Shown here one piece after another: positions 19,238 through 29,554 of a DNA stretch of 64,000 nucleotides. This DNA comes from Tomocerus qinae (lineage: Eukaryota > Arthropoda > Collembola > Entomobryomorpha > Tomoceridae), in the NCBI GenBank assembly GCA_020055645.1, contig CM034546.1, positions 85,622,001 through 85,686,000 on the forward strand, given 5' to 3'. The notes under the pieces are model-generated. The model saw only the letters and a program-made list of their open reading frames with translations, was not told the origin of the DNA and did no database searches. Positions within the stretch are counted from its first letter, which is position 1; every line of letters starts with the position of its first letter. Position numbers and translations under genes: made by a program.

Positions 19238-20155
19238 TGATTTCTTTAGCTCTTGTTGATAATAGCCGCCATTTATATTATGACCATTGCAGTCTTTCAA
19301 ATAATACATTGGTGGGTTAGAAGCTTTGATCGCGCGGACGTAGAAGACTTCTTCTCCAAAATATGTAGAATATCCTTTTTCAAAAATGGATTTAGATTTT
19401 GTTTTTAGAACGGCGTCACCAATTTTATGCCGCAGTTGTAATTTCTTTGCCGTTTTAACATTTCCATACAGATTTTCCCAGACGACCTTCTCATTCAAAG
19501 TATTGACTTGGATTGGTTTCATTTTTATACTTCGGTGATATGAGTTGTTGTAGAGATTTTCAAAGTCTTTAAGTTTATTTATAAAACGTTTGGTTTTGTT
19601 TTGTGTCATGTACCGAGATATCTTCTGTCCAATTGTTCGAATAAATCTTTCAACAATACAGCATTTCATTGGTGAATGTACAACAAAATGATTTATTTTG
19701 TGTAACAAAGTCAATTTTTTCATTTTTGAGTTTACGAATTCGGTACCCAAATCTGATTGCAGGTGTTTGCACACACGCTTTGTTCTTTTAAGTATTTTGG
19801 TAAATGCTGTAGCTACTGTTTCAGCATTTTTATTTGGTAATGCTTCCATCCAAGCCATCTTAGAAAATACATCAACTACACATAATATATATTTCCTTTT
19901 GTAATTAGACTTACTCCATCTTTTCATATCTAACAAGTCAGTGGCCCATTGGTCATCAATTCCTTGTACAATTACACGTCTTCTTTGAAATCGCCTTGGT
20001 GCGGGAAAATGTAGGATATAACCAGGAATTGTAGATAGAGAATTTTTTACTACATCTCTTTTATGTTTCACTTTTGAGCTTTTTAAAAACCCCGAAAGAC
20101 TCGAATAGGCTCCTGGAAGTTTAACATTGGTGTACTGCTTAATAACCTTCTCCAT
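19229..20155 (-). CDS. Polinton integrase (RVE family, DDE)
   Basis: 308 residues from the ATG at 20155; the frame extends upstream only to non-ATG codons, and a TATAAATAG box ends 23 nt before this ATG. The core carries D (WATDLLDM), D (SDLGTEFVN) and E (IVERFIRTI), the retroviral-type triad, with a C-terminal module GDAVLKTKS..FEKGY. The enzyme makes 6-bp staggered cuts and inserts the element ends; the AATAAT duplication fits. Intact. Confidence 0.85.
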   Translation of the reverse strand: MEKVIKQYTNVKLPGAYSSLSGFLKSSKVKHKRDVVKNSLSTIPGYILHFPAPRRFQRRRVIVQGIDDQWATDLLDMKRWSKSNYKRKYILCVVDVFSKMAWMEALPNKNAETVATAFTKILKRTKRVCKHLQSDLGTEFVNSKMKKLTLLHKINHFVVHSPMKCCIVERFIRTIGQKISRYMTQNKTKRFINKLKDFENLYNNSYHRSIKMKPIQVNTLNEKVVWENLYGNVKTAKKLQLRHKIGDAVLKTKSKSIFEKGYSTYFGEEVFYVRAIKASNPPMYYLKDCNGHNINGGYYQQELKKSYK

Positions 20156-20178
20156 TGCAGTCTGAATTATGAGTGGCA

Positions 20179-20187
20179 CTATTTATA
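20179..20187 (-). promoter_or_regulatory. TATA box of the integrase gene
   Basis: TATAAATAG on the minus strand, ending 24 nt before the ATG at 20155; it argues against any start further upstream. Confidence 0.6.
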
Positions 20188-20263
20188 GACATCTTGTTGT
20201 ATATACCTAGAATGTTTTCATATTTGTAGTCATTTTTCAAATAGCAATGGTACTGTCAACATC

Positions 20264-20599
20264 ATGGTGAAACGAATCAAAGCAAATCACGCATTCCTTT
20301 GTAATTATTTAAAGGCTAACAAAAAGTATAAAGCAGAACTTTTATCTGCAGCAACTCCAAATCAAGTTTGTTCCCTCTGTGAAGCTACATTAAATGTAGT
20401 TAATAAAAACGTTCCAATAAATAAATCAAAAGTACAAAAATTAAAAAAGTCTGAAAAAATCATCAAAAAAATTTGTTTTGACTCAAAACTACCATTGGAA
20501 AAAAAGAAAAAAATACTGATTCAACACGGAGGTGCTTTTTTGCCGATTATATTGTCATCTGTTCTTAGTCTTTTGGCAAATAAACTATTTGGGTCATAA
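20264..20599 (+). CDS. basic Polinton protein with hydrophobic C-terminus (membrane-active type)
   Basis: 111 residues. Lys-rich helices (KKSEKIIKKICF, LPLEKKKKILIQ) lead to GGAFLPIILSSVLSLLANKLFG, a Gly-plus-hydrophobic tail. This pattern of K-rich body, then a Q-(K/H)-GG-F-L-P tail, recurs in small ORFs of Polintons and adintoviruses that are thought to be virion membrane-active proteins. A TATATACC lies about 57 nt upstream. The stop overlaps the next start as TAATG. Confidence 0.6.
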   Translation: MVKRIKANHAFLCNYLKANKKYKAELLSAATPNQVCSLCEATLNVVNKNVPINKSKVQKLKKSEKIIKKICFDSKLPLEKKKKILIQHGGAFLPIILSSVLSLLANKLFGS

Positions 20600-21519
20600 T
20601 GGTAAAGCGAATGCGTTTAGTGCCGGAATCTGCATTCCAGCAGATAATACAAACTGTTAATAGACCCTCTACAAACAATATATTAAACAGTAAGTTACCT
20701 GATGATGTAAAACTTTTACTATATCAGGAACAAGCAAGAAATTTATATCAAAAAAAGGAGAATGCTAAAAACAGACCAATTTTGGTGAAAAATGTTAATT
20801 CCGTATGCAACGAAACCCCAATGTCAAAAGCTAATGTTGAAAAAGAAGCTAATGTTGATCATAATGAGATTGACAAAGAGGAAGATGAAGTGGCTGTACA
20901 CGATGAGTTTGACGACAATGAAGATGAAGAAGTTGTAGACACTGAGAATGACGATGATGTAATGTACGAGACATTATCTACAAATAATAGAAAAAGAAGC
21001 GTAAGTACAGAAAATGGAGAACAGCCTAATGCTAAAAGCAGCAAGATTCAGAGAAAAAAGAAACGGAGTATTCATGACAATCGTCTATATCCTGAAAATA
21101 CACCGTTTTATGCAAAAAAACTTAGTCCTGTTGAGCCATGGCTTTTACAGCGAAGACCATTGGTTATTCCTGGTTTAAAGAGAGGAAAGAAGAATGGAGT
21201 AACCGACAATAATCTAAATGACAAGTGGGAAGATTATGTCGAAACGTTAACTCAAACAGAAAAAAAGAAATTGAAGTTGGCTCCTTTACATGAAAGGGAT
21301 GATCTGATAGGAAGTAACAGAGATCATAAAAGGCAAAACACGTCAAAAATTATGATCGACAAAAAGCAAAAGTCTGGTACAGCATCATATAACATAATTC
21401 GAGGCAGGAAGTACGAACCTAAAACAACAACTTCTATACGCGGACCACCTACAGATGATTTGACTTTGCGGAAAAGTCATAGAGCAAAAAAGCAAATAGA
21501 TCGATGGACGGCATATTAA
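20599..21519 (+). CDS. Polinton structural/accessory protein with acidic middle and basic C-terminus
   Basis: 306 residues. The N-terminus RLVPESAFQQIIQ, then ILNSKLPDDVKLLLYQEQ, matches a motif (ILN..L.DD.K..LY) common in a Polinton/adintovirus ORF of unknown role located next to capsid-associated genes. Residues 88-125 are very acidic (EEDEVAVHDEFDDNEDEE); the rest is basic with KKKKR and KRGKKNG patches, suggesting DNA binding. It starts inside the previous stop (TAATG), so termination-reinitiation is likely. AATAAA lies about 30 nt after the stop. Confidence 0.65.
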   Translation: MVKRMRLVPESAFQQIIQTVNRPSTNNILNSKLPDDVKLLLYQEQARNLYQKKENAKNRPILVKNVNSVCNETPMSKANVEKEANVDHNEIDKEEDEVAVHDEFDDNEDEEVVDTENDDDVMYETLSTNNRKRSVSTENGEQPNAKSSKIQRKKKRSIHDNRLYPENTPFYAKKLSPVEPWLLQRRPLVIPGLKRGKKNGVTDNNLNDKWEDYVETLTQTEKKKLKLAPLHERDDLIGSNRDHKRQNTSKIMIDKKQKSGTASYNIIRGRKYEPKTTTSIRGPPTDDLTLRKSHRAKKQIDRWTAY

Positions 21520-21659
21520 TTTCATTTTTTATATAAATTGCGTTTATTGAAATAAAGTGTGATTAGTGATTTAACAAAATTTATCGTTAAATAAGTTTTT
21601 AATTATTTACCATTCATTATTTGTTTACTAATTTACGACTCAAAACTCATGTATTTACA

Positions 21660-22095
21660 TGTTTTCCATGTATTATGTGTAGGGGGCACACCTGTCTACA
21701 AGTTAGTTCATATCCTTTAACTCGGCTAACAGGAAGATGCATAACTTTATAAGTATAAGCAGTAGGGGTTATATCTATTAATGCTTGCGCTGAGACTAAG
21801 TTTATAGCCTACAACTCAGCAGACTCAATACTCAAAGGTATTTACATACCTTCCATGTATAAGGAGTAGGGAGCACACCTATCCACGTTTGAGAGGTAGT
21901 TCATACCCTAAAACTCGGCACTCAGGTAGATGCATACCTATCCATGTATAAGGAGTAGGGGCATACCTATCCATAAGTGAGAGTAACTTCATACCCTAAA
22001 ACTCGGCACTCAGGTAGCTGCATACCTATCCATGTATAAGGAGTAGGGGCATACCTATCCATAAGTGAGAGTAACTTCATACCCTGCTTACTACT
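21660..22095. repeat. right terminal inverted repeat region with about 88-bp subrepeats
   Basis: At least two nearly identical 88-bp units (about 21925-22095) contain CATACCCTAAAACTCGGCAC and GTATAAGGAGTAGGGGCATA. More diverged units extend leftwards to about 21660. Confidence 0.8.
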
Positions 22096-22101
22096 AATAA
22101 T
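22096..22101. repeat. Polinton target-site duplication, right copy
   Basis: AATAAT immediately after the right terminus. Confidence 0.85.
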
Positions 22102-22715
22102 AATTGTAACTGACTAATTGTATAATTTTCCGCTCTCTGGAATAATAATCTTTACTGTAATTTTCTTCATATTCTATGGGCCGTTCGGCTCGACGAGAAT
22201 ACTAATAAAACCTCAATTCAATTTAAATTGCGATGTCCACCTTTTTATATGTGGGCATGGTATTCTTCAACTTATCATCGATGTCTACGTATTTTTTTCC
22301 ATTGATGAGAGTCAATTAGTACCAATTTCTGTCTCCAGTAAATTGCTTCATCTCTCAAGTGGCCCATGAATTTCTAAAATTTGAAATGAAAACATCGAAA
22401 TCTTGCCTTCAATAAATTGGGATCTGATAGCCCTCTAAATTGCTTGTTATTCTAGCTACATTTTCAACCGACCGACTGGTCATATTCCATAATTGATGTT
22501 GAAAAAATTGAAGGTTTGTCTCAGGTTCCGATCCAATTTTGTTCGACATATTGACGAAAGGATTTAGTGCATCATGTAACTTTAATTTTAAATATCAGGC
22601 ATAATTTCAAACTACCATTTACCAATAGATTTAGGAATAAGGGTAGATTGGAAATGCTGTATCTGCGCCTGTATTATTCCAATTTTCATACAGTTGTCTC
22701 ATTTCTAGCGGACAT
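22102..22715. other. non-coding flank right of the Polinton
   Basis: No supportable gene; presumably the continuation of the site (LINE 3' region) into which the Polinton inserted. Confidence 0.3.
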
Positions 22716-22719
22716 ATCC

Positions 22720-22915
22720 TTACCAGGCACGTATCTAGAAATTTGTTCAAGGGGGGGCGGAAGCAAAAATTACACCAAAAAGGAGACATATTCGCGCGAA
22801 GCGCGAAAAATTTTTGCAATTTTAGGCCATTTTTGAAAAAAAAATTTTCTTTTTCTCAGATTTAGGGGGGGCGCTGCGCCCCCCCCCCGCCCCCTACTAA
22901 ATACGTGCTTGATCC
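22720..22915. mobile_element. small G/C-tract MITE
   Basis: Ends GGCACGTATCTAG and CTAAATACGTGC are near inverted repeats. Inside are runs of G and C (a G7 and a longer C run) and a GCGCGAAGCGCG palindrome. The pattern is common in insect repeats. Confidence 0.5.
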
Positions 22916-23059
22916 TTACCACCACTTTTCTCCTGTCTGTCTGTCTGTCCATAAGCACGATAACTTTTGAACGGAATGAGATAATCCGTTCAAACCTTTT
23001 TACGCATTCTAGGGGTCAAAAGACAGATCAAGTTCGTGAATGGGCAAAATCGGCCACAC

Positions 23060-23450
23060 CCTCTGACCATGGGTGGGAGTCGAACATAAAAAATTGACGT
23101 AACTTTCGTTCTGTGCGTCGTAAAAATTGTGCAATACCTTGGTCGACATCATAAAGCTTGAAAGGACACTATTACGTAGGCTATTACAATCATCCCATAA
23201 AGGGAAAAAGGGTGAAAATCCAAAAAAAACAAAAATTAACCTAACTTCCGTTATATTCGTCGTAAAAAATCGTTTAATACCTCGTTCGATATCAGAATGA
23301 TTTAAGGAACAGTATTAAGTGGGTTACAGTCATCCCCTAATAGGGGAAGGGGGTAATAACATAAAAATTGACGTAATTTCCGTTATATTCGTCGTAAAAA
23401 ATCGTTTAATACCTCGTTCGATATCAGAATGATTTAAGGAACACTATTTA
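23060..23450. repeat. imperfect tandem repeat of about 130 bp, three units
   Basis: Each unit has AAATTGACGTAA, TTCCGTTATATTCGTCGTAA, ATACCTCGTTCGATATCAGA and an ACAGTATTAAGTGGGTTACA-type segment. The last two units are nearly identical; the first is diverged. Confidence 0.75.
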
Positions 23451-24010
23451 ACTAAAAATAGACACTGTTTTACTCTATCGCCGCTACTTTTTTACATCCA
23501 TTTGTACATGGTTTTTGGTTGTAAAAAAGAGTGGAGGTAAAGAATGAAAAATGCATTGCAGAATCCTGCCGCAATGACAACAAACCTACTGGGAGTGAAT
23601 TGCACTACGCATACCAACCAATGCATTGTTCACCTTTCACTCTCCGCGACTTCCAAAGTCAGCTCTTAACCAATTGACAAAAATGAAATGTGACGTCACA
23701 ATTTCAATTGCCCATCTCTCTTTGATATATCTATGCATTTACCATAATGCACAACTCCTTCCGTTATTTGGTGAATACATTTTGGATGTAAAACTTCAGT
23801 ATGCGGTTGTATAACTGCAGTACGCGGTTGTAAAACTTCACTACCGTTAGATGTTAAGCTTTAGATGTGAAAATTTCCAATACCGTTATCGCGTTATGTT
23901 GGAGGTTCTTATTCTCAGCCTATCTGCATCTATATCTGCAATTTTGTACATCCATTCATTTTCTCTCAAATTAGTCATCAGAATTTGAACTCAAGCGTGA
24001 TTAAAATCTA
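23451..24010. other. non-coding stretch
   Basis: No gene or clear repeat seen. Confidence 0.3.
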
Positions 24011-24020
24011 AGTGTTTTTG

Positions 24021-25160
24021 TCATATCAACAATTCCACTAAGCGATGTTTAGTGGGCAGGACGAAAGGACATCTGAAATTTTCAGAATCTTTAAGATTGT
24101 AAATTTTGGTTTTGACACGCGAAAGTCCGTTTTTATCTTGAAAAGCATTCATTCCTTTTAGAGAGTCACATCCTGCACTAAAGGCTTCATTTTGAATAAT
24201 CTTTACCATTTTGACTTCTACTTTTTCTAGCTCAGCTCCAGATAAATTATTCTTTACTCGTTGACTGTTTTCTTTCTTCGTATTTTCAACGAAAATAAAC
24301 GGCATATCCAAGCAGTAATATTCGCAATTTTATTGTAGCTTGAGAAATAGTTCATGTACCAATAAATATCATCTGTAGTCTTCATACTGATCAGAGAATT
24401 CCCAACAAATTTCTTTCTTTCAGCATTGACTTCCTTCTCGTCAGCTGTCGCATCAAAATTAGGCCATTTGTCTTCTGAATGTAATAACCATTTGGGACCC
24501 TCCCACCATTTTGATGTGACTAAAGTTTCGACCGAACAGCCACTTGATGGAAGATCAGCTGGATTTGGAATGCCGGGCACACGTCCCCACTGGTCGTTTC
24601 TCTTGATCCAAGCGTTCGTTGAATCGGACCAATAGGAAGTAGGTATATTAGAGAGTTTCAAAATCTTCTTGACGGTGTCACCTAGTCTTGCTCCAATACA
24701 GCATGCAAGCAGTTCCATTCCAAAAAATCCAAAATTCGACTGAACCAACGTAGGAAACGGAGGAAGTCTCGTTCAGAAGGCACAATACTCATTTGAAGGA
24801 ATGCTTTCTTCACGACTGATACCAATCCAATCCTGTTCATTCTAAATCGAATCAAAACCGATGGAATTAATTCTAGTAAATTCGGGCCCTTCTCCAGACA
24901 ATCATTAAGTGGCGGCGAGTTTTGAGTCCGGCAGGAGGCATCAAAAACTAATTCGTAGTAGTCTGATTTTCGTAGTAAGACTTGATGGCTTCAAAACCGC
25001 CCGATGGGGTAATTAGTGACCAAAAAAGGCTAATGCATGCTTAGGTACCTCTTCTATGATTCCATCAGCTTCCCATTCACGAAATACCAAATCGTAATCA
25101 TTTATATTTTGATCGATGATTTTCTTGGTTGCAGTTTACAGTCTTCGATAAGCTAAATCT
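24021..25160 (-). pseudogene. BEL/Pao pol remnant (RT, RNase H and integrase N-terminus)
   Basis: Reading minus-strand from 25160: RT start with DASCRTQNSPPLNDCL, then a deletion that removes the YVDD box, then an RNase H/connection part with GMELLACCIGARL and YWSDSTNAWI, VPGIPNPADLPS and SKWWEGPKWLLH, then an integrase N-terminal region ending near HRLVELLI. These phrases are diagnostic of BEL/Pao polyproteins. Multiple stops and frameshifts are present and the left end is lost at about 24.0 kb. Confidence 0.75.
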
Positions 25161-25649
25161 TTATTGTTGGGTAACGGCGGGTGAACTTCTATCCAAGGTA
25201 AAAAATAATTCGTACCTTCCTTCCGAATTGATTTTTGATGTTTTGAAAAATGTATCAATGCAGCATCCTGTTTCTCTTTCTTCGTTTTTGTTTCCAGGAT
25301 CACAAATGTCAATGGTATCCAGTCTCCACAAATCTTGAATGGTAGAATCTTGAACAAATAAAAAGGTCACTAACATCGTAGTATTTTCTTTTATAGAATT
25401 TTCTTTAGGAGCTTTTCCCATTACAGTCCAACCGAGGCGGGTTTCGACAGCTATAAGACCGCAATCGATAGTGTACATTTTGCCTGTCCAAAGCTTTTCG
25501 CAAATATCTGCTCCAATCAAAATGTCAATTTCTGGAGTTGAGTTTCCAAAGTCGCTCAATTGGATTCCTTTTCTTCTCAATTCTACCATAGTGGGGCCAT
25601 CTTTTATTCTTGGTATTCGACAGATTAATCCAAGGAGGTGAAAGAACAT
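25161..25649 (-). pseudogene. BEL/Pao protease region
   Basis: Contains PEIDILIGADICEKLWTGK and LIAVETRLGWTVMGK, followed by IQDLWRLDTIDICD, the protease-to-RT linker typical of BEL/Pao. Open for 162 codons but cut off from gag by stops. Confidence 0.7.
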
Positions 25650-25776
25650 CCAAAATCTTTATTAACGCTTTTTAATGTAATGTAATACTTTTTATGATAT
25701 GGAACCTATGACTGAACTCCTCCAAAGAGTGGCCTTGAAGACGGACAATAAATGTCTGGAGTTAAATTTCCTGTGA

Positions 25777-26660
25777 TTAGCCTTGATTTGACAACACTTT
25801 GTAACCTTTCCGCAGAACACGACTAGAAACATCACCTTTCTTTAGGCATTTAAAACAACCTCTTTTCTTCTCATCTAAAGTTTGTTTCTGTGCTAAAAAA
25901 CAATCTTGACTCTCGTGATTCTTACTGCAGAAAATACATTCTTTAGTTTTCTTTTGACCTTGATTTTTAGTCTTACCTACAAATAAATCTGCAGCTGTTG
26001 GAAAATCTTGACTTTTGAATTTCTCTTTTTTCCCTGCATTTTGAGACTTACTTTCAATTCCAAAACCAGCTCTTGCTAATGAAATGTGAGAGTGAAATAA
26101 ACAACAGCCCAATCTTAGTCACGTGCACCCTGCTAACATCACTCCTTTTAGTGCATACAGTTCAGGCGCCAAAAGCTAACAAAGAAACTGAGATGTTACC
26201 GTGATGTTAGTGACTAAGATTGGGCTGTTCATTATTTCACTCTCACAAATGCGTTCTTCTCCTTCGACTTCACCACGGAGGAATCTCATCAAAACTGAAA
26301 GTTGACTCTTCGTCGTAGACTATTCTCCACCAATTCCCGGACCCATTAGATTGTTTTTATTTCTTTCCCAGATACGAAGAATGTCTTCAGGTTGGCAACT
26401 TTCCACCATAGAGGGTACAAGATGGCAGCACATTTTTCGGTTGTCACTCCTAAACTCTCGAGTGCTCGCAGTTGTGACTCCAATTTGTCATACAGTGATG
26501 CATTGAGATCTTGTTTTTTGATTTTATGGCGTTATTCATTACTATTTTAAGTAATTCACGAACATAAACTTTAACTTGAACTTCTTCACAGCTAAATCTG
26601 TTCTTTATCTCCTCGATGACTTTAGGATAATTTTCAACCGTGGGAGGGAAACTCTCCACA
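25777..26660 (-). pseudogene. BEL/Pao gag C-terminal zinc-knuckle region, interrupted by a MITE
   Basis: CIFCSKNHESQDC and KKRGCFKCLKKGD are the paired Cys-rich knuckles of BEL/Pao gag; the last Cys/His positions are damaged. A 160-bp MITE interrupts the frame at 26086-26246. Upstream gag pieces follow to 26660. Confidence 0.7.
26086..26246. mobile_element. MITE inserted in the BEL/Pao gag
   Basis: About 160 bp with long inverted ends: TGAGAGTGAAATAA and ACAGCCCAATCTTAGTCAC at the left, reverse complement at the right. Non-coding. Confidence 0.85.
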
Positions 26661-27190
26661 GTTCAAGGTGACGGTAGCTTGTATTAAGTACTGAAACTTA
26701 TCGTCTGAATCAATATCAGTATCTTCATGAACTTTCTTGAATTGACTCCAGAATCCTAGCCAACCTTTCACTTTTCCATCGTATTTTTTCCATTCCAGTT
26801 TTGGTAGACGAAATTGAATTTCCACCTTCGCTGCTAGGACTAGAAGCTTTTGAACTCGTTCCTTTTCTTCCAGTCACGAAAATAGTTTCACTTCCTTTTT
26901 CGTCTCCCCTAGATTGTTTCCAAAATTTTTCGGCTAATGTCTGACAAACAGTCATTCAATTCCCGGTAACCTTGGACAATTTCAAACTGAGCATCATACT
27001 CTTCCAGGAGTAAATCTTATGGTAAATTTCAATCAAACGCTGATATATTTCTTCGAGTTGATGCAAGGTTGTGGTCGCGGCTATTTTTTCGGGTTCTTCA
27101 GCACGAAGTAGATCTTTAAGATTTTTAAGAATTTGAGTAAAAGATCTTATGATCGACGATCGCTTCAACTTTGCTTGTGCTATTTTCAAT
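26634..27190 (-). pseudogene. BEL/Pao gag N-terminal region
   Basis: LPKLEWKKYDGKVKGWLGFW and VHEDTDIDSDDKFQYLIQA are the conserved gag opening of BEL/Pao elements (P.L.L..F.G....W..F...F). Further upstream, helical Lys-rich segments reach ATG 27189. Broken by frameshifts. Confidence 0.65.
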
Positions 27191-27229
27191 CAATCTCTTC
27201 TCAATTTCAACTCAATTTTCACTGGCACT

Positions 27230-27320
27230 TTTCACTTTCACGGTCGCCAAAAATATTAGAAATGAAACGTTTTCAGTCCTACCACGGTCGCCAAAAATAT
27301 TAGAAATGAAACTATCAGTT
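27230..27320. repeat. 40-bp tandem duplication near the BEL/Pao leader
   Basis: ACGGTCGCCAAAAATATTAG and then AAATGAAAC occur twice, about 40 bp apart. This is likely the leader or LTR edge of the BEL/Pao element; no matching LTR was found on the other side. Confidence 0.55.
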
Positions 27321-27647
27321 TATATTCTAATTCACTGTAATTAAAGAACCAGTTAAAACACAACAAGAAATCGGGTTTTATTACTGAAAATCGGAGAGGT
27401 TGACAAGCGAATTTACGTGTCGATCCTAGAATATTATGCTTCAGATATTATAGCAAACATTTCAAGGGAGATTCAAATAATTGTTAGTTGAGATAGAAAC
27501 CTTAAAATTAGACAAATATAGCGAACAATTTTTATTTCTAACACCTACCTTATAAGAAACTCTGAAATCAGAATAAAAATAATATAATTTCCCAATTTCT
27601 GTTTTTCTTTGTTAATTAAGGTCGTGTGGGAACTTTGAAACGGTGTT

Positions 27648-27769
27648 AGGCGAAGTGGCACCATGGAAAGTGGCACCACGGACAACTGGCACCATGGTAA
27701 GTGGCACCAAGGACGACTGGCACAAAAGGGGGAGGAGCCAGCGAATATAAGCCGAGGCTAATACTCGAT
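27648..27769. repeat. left TIR of the 6.5-kb element
   Basis: Matches the reverse complement of 34060-34165 with about 10-15 percent mismatch by eye. Confidence 0.8.
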
Positions 27770-28099
27770 GTCTTCTCTCGCGTAAAAACCTCCGTTTTTG
27801 TCTCCTCAGTTTTTTTCCCAATGGAAAATCGTACCCATTATTTTCTAAGTTCTTTTCCCACTGTAAGAATGACGAATTCAGTCTTCAGTGTATAATCACT
27901 TTTTAAGCCACCCGTCACTATTTTTGCCTTTTTCTAACCTAACCTAACCTAATAAAAATGGATATAATAAATGTTTGGTTGTTTCAATTTTATTATGTTA
28001 GGTCAAAAAAGAAGCAAATAGTGACTAGTTTTGAAAATCGTTAAAAATTTGTTGCCTGATTTTTGCATTGGGAAAAAACTTGCAGCAACCCAACCGGAT

Positions 28100-28250
28100 T
28101 TAGCATAGGCACTTTGTGACGGTGTTAGCATGGGGATTTAGCCTGTAGGCACTTTGTGACGGTGTTAGCAGGGGGAATTATCATAGGCACTTTGTGACGG
28201 TGTTAGCATGGAGATTTAGCTTGTAGGCACTTTGTGACGGTGTTAGCACG
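28100..28250 (+). repeat. four spaced copies of a 25-bp direct repeat
   Basis: TAGGCACTTTGTGACGGTGT followed by TAGCA, spaced about 38 bp. The same orientation occurs three times at 33750-33865, so these are direct, not inverted, repeats inside an inverted-repeat element. Confidence 0.85.
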
Positions 28251-28609
28251 GGAGTAGATTCTATATTGATTACGAATGATTAAAAATGGCTGACGGTGTC
28301 ATGCCCGACCAGTTAGTTCATGATGGCGCTGCTAGGTGGCGTATTCTGTACCGTCTAACCTAATCTATCCTAGCCAATATGCCCAGTAGCACGTCCTCTA
28401 CTAAAAATCGATAACCAATAATCAATCAATCGATTATCGATTGAATGATTATCGATTATTGATTTTTGAAAAATTGCGGGAAAACACCATAGGAATGAGA
28501 TTAGAGTCATTTTTTATTGAAAATCATCTCAAAATGGTAGAAAAAGGGTAAAAATAAAGGAAAATAAAGAAAATTGGGGAAAATGGGGAAAATACTTAGA
28601 AAAATCGCA

Positions 28610-28795
28610 CACAAATCATAAAATCATACACGAATCATAATCATCATAAAATCATACACGAATCATAATCATCATAAAATCATACACGAATCATAATCAT
28701 CATAAAATCATACACGAATCATAATCATCATAAAATCATACACGAATCATAATCATCATAAAATCATACACCAATCATAATCATCATAAAATCCT
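28610..28795. repeat. 28-bp tandem repeat, about six units
   Basis: Unit contains CATAAAATCATACACGAATC. Non-coding, just downstream of the small spliced minus gene. Confidence 0.85.
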
Positions 28796-28814
28796 CATAA
28801 GAATCATATACAAA

Positions 28815-29045
28815 TCATAGTTGTTTATAAACTCGTCCTTCGGGAACATCCTCTCCTTCGTAGTACGAGTTGAAATCTACATTTCCTTCATCTGGTTCCT
28901 TCCTCCGCTGCTTGGTTGGAACTGTGAATACTAAAACAAATTTTTATTATGAAATGTTATTACAATTTACATTACAATTAACTTTGTCCTTACGTGAATC
29001 GCTGGACGATTCATCTATGAGCCATTCCCTGCTGTCGTCCGTCAT
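28815..29045 (-). CDS. predicted two-exon acidic 55-residue protein
   Basis: Exon 1 is 29045-28994 and exon 2 is 28930-28815, joined across a 63-nt intron with a CAC/GTAAGG donor and a TTTGTTTTAG acceptor. Splicing keeps the frame and ends at TGA 28817-28815. The product starts MTDDSREWLIDESSSDS and continues into a KQRRKEPDEG segment and an acidic tail (YYEGEDVPEG). Without splicing the frame stops inside the intron. No homologue recognised; the charge pattern would suit a small nuclear or virion accessory protein, but this is a guess. Confidence 0.5.
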
Positions 29046-29147
29046 ATCCTCACTATAAGAATTTGAAAAATAATTACAATTGAATTATGAATTATTTTTC
29101 AAATTCTCACCTTTAAGAATCCCTGCAAAGACTCCCTGCAAAGCAAA

Positions 29148-29245
29148 GTACTGTAAAGTAATAAAGTACTGTAAAGTAATAAAGTGCAGTAAAGTAATAA
29201 AGTGCAGTAAAGTAATAAAGTGCAGTAAAGTAATAAAGTGTTGTA
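29148..29245. repeat. 18-bp tandem repeat, about six units
   Basis: Unit CAGTAAAGTAATAAAGTG. It gives spurious LYYFTA-type ORFs on the minus strand. Confidence 0.85.
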
Positions 29246-29554
29246 GCTGTAGACAACTTACATGATGTTTCTCCTCCGGTTGCTGCTCCGCGACTAAACC
29301 AATCCAGGCGAGGCACAGTTCCGAAATGCTGTTTGGGCTCCGTCGTGCCTAAGCCAATCATATCGCCACCCGTTCTCGCTCCGCTCCCCGTGCATCTTCC
29401 ATCCTGCTATTATGATCCTCGTGCATTTCCCCCTTCTTCGATCCTGCTTTTCTGATTCTCGTGCGTCCTTCTCATGCATCTCCATACTACTCGCTCCTGC
29501 TAACCTGATCCTCGAGCAACTTCACACTACTCGAGCATCTCCACACTTCTTGTT

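Larger units (their letters stand above)
11958..22095. mobile_element. Polinton/Maverick element without PolB, complete with TIRs and TSD
   Basis: 10,138 bp bounded by AGTAGTAAGCAGGG at the left and its reverse complement at the right. The flanks carry AATAAT at 11952-11957 and 22096-22101, the 6-bp duplication and AG start typical of Polintons. Contents from left: penton, pX-like, major capsid, protease and ATPase (plus); four small or unknown genes and integrase (minus); two late-type genes (plus). No stretch encodes a protein-primed PolB, normally a roughly 1000-residue gene, and the element is much shorter than the usual 15-20 kb. Most ORFs are open, so the insertion is fairly young. Confidence 0.9.

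Noticed and set aside
27937-27956. CCTAA runs (also 44322-44340) as telomeric sequence
   Set aside because: Only three to four units, internal and inside repeat DNA; at most a weak hint of an arthropod.
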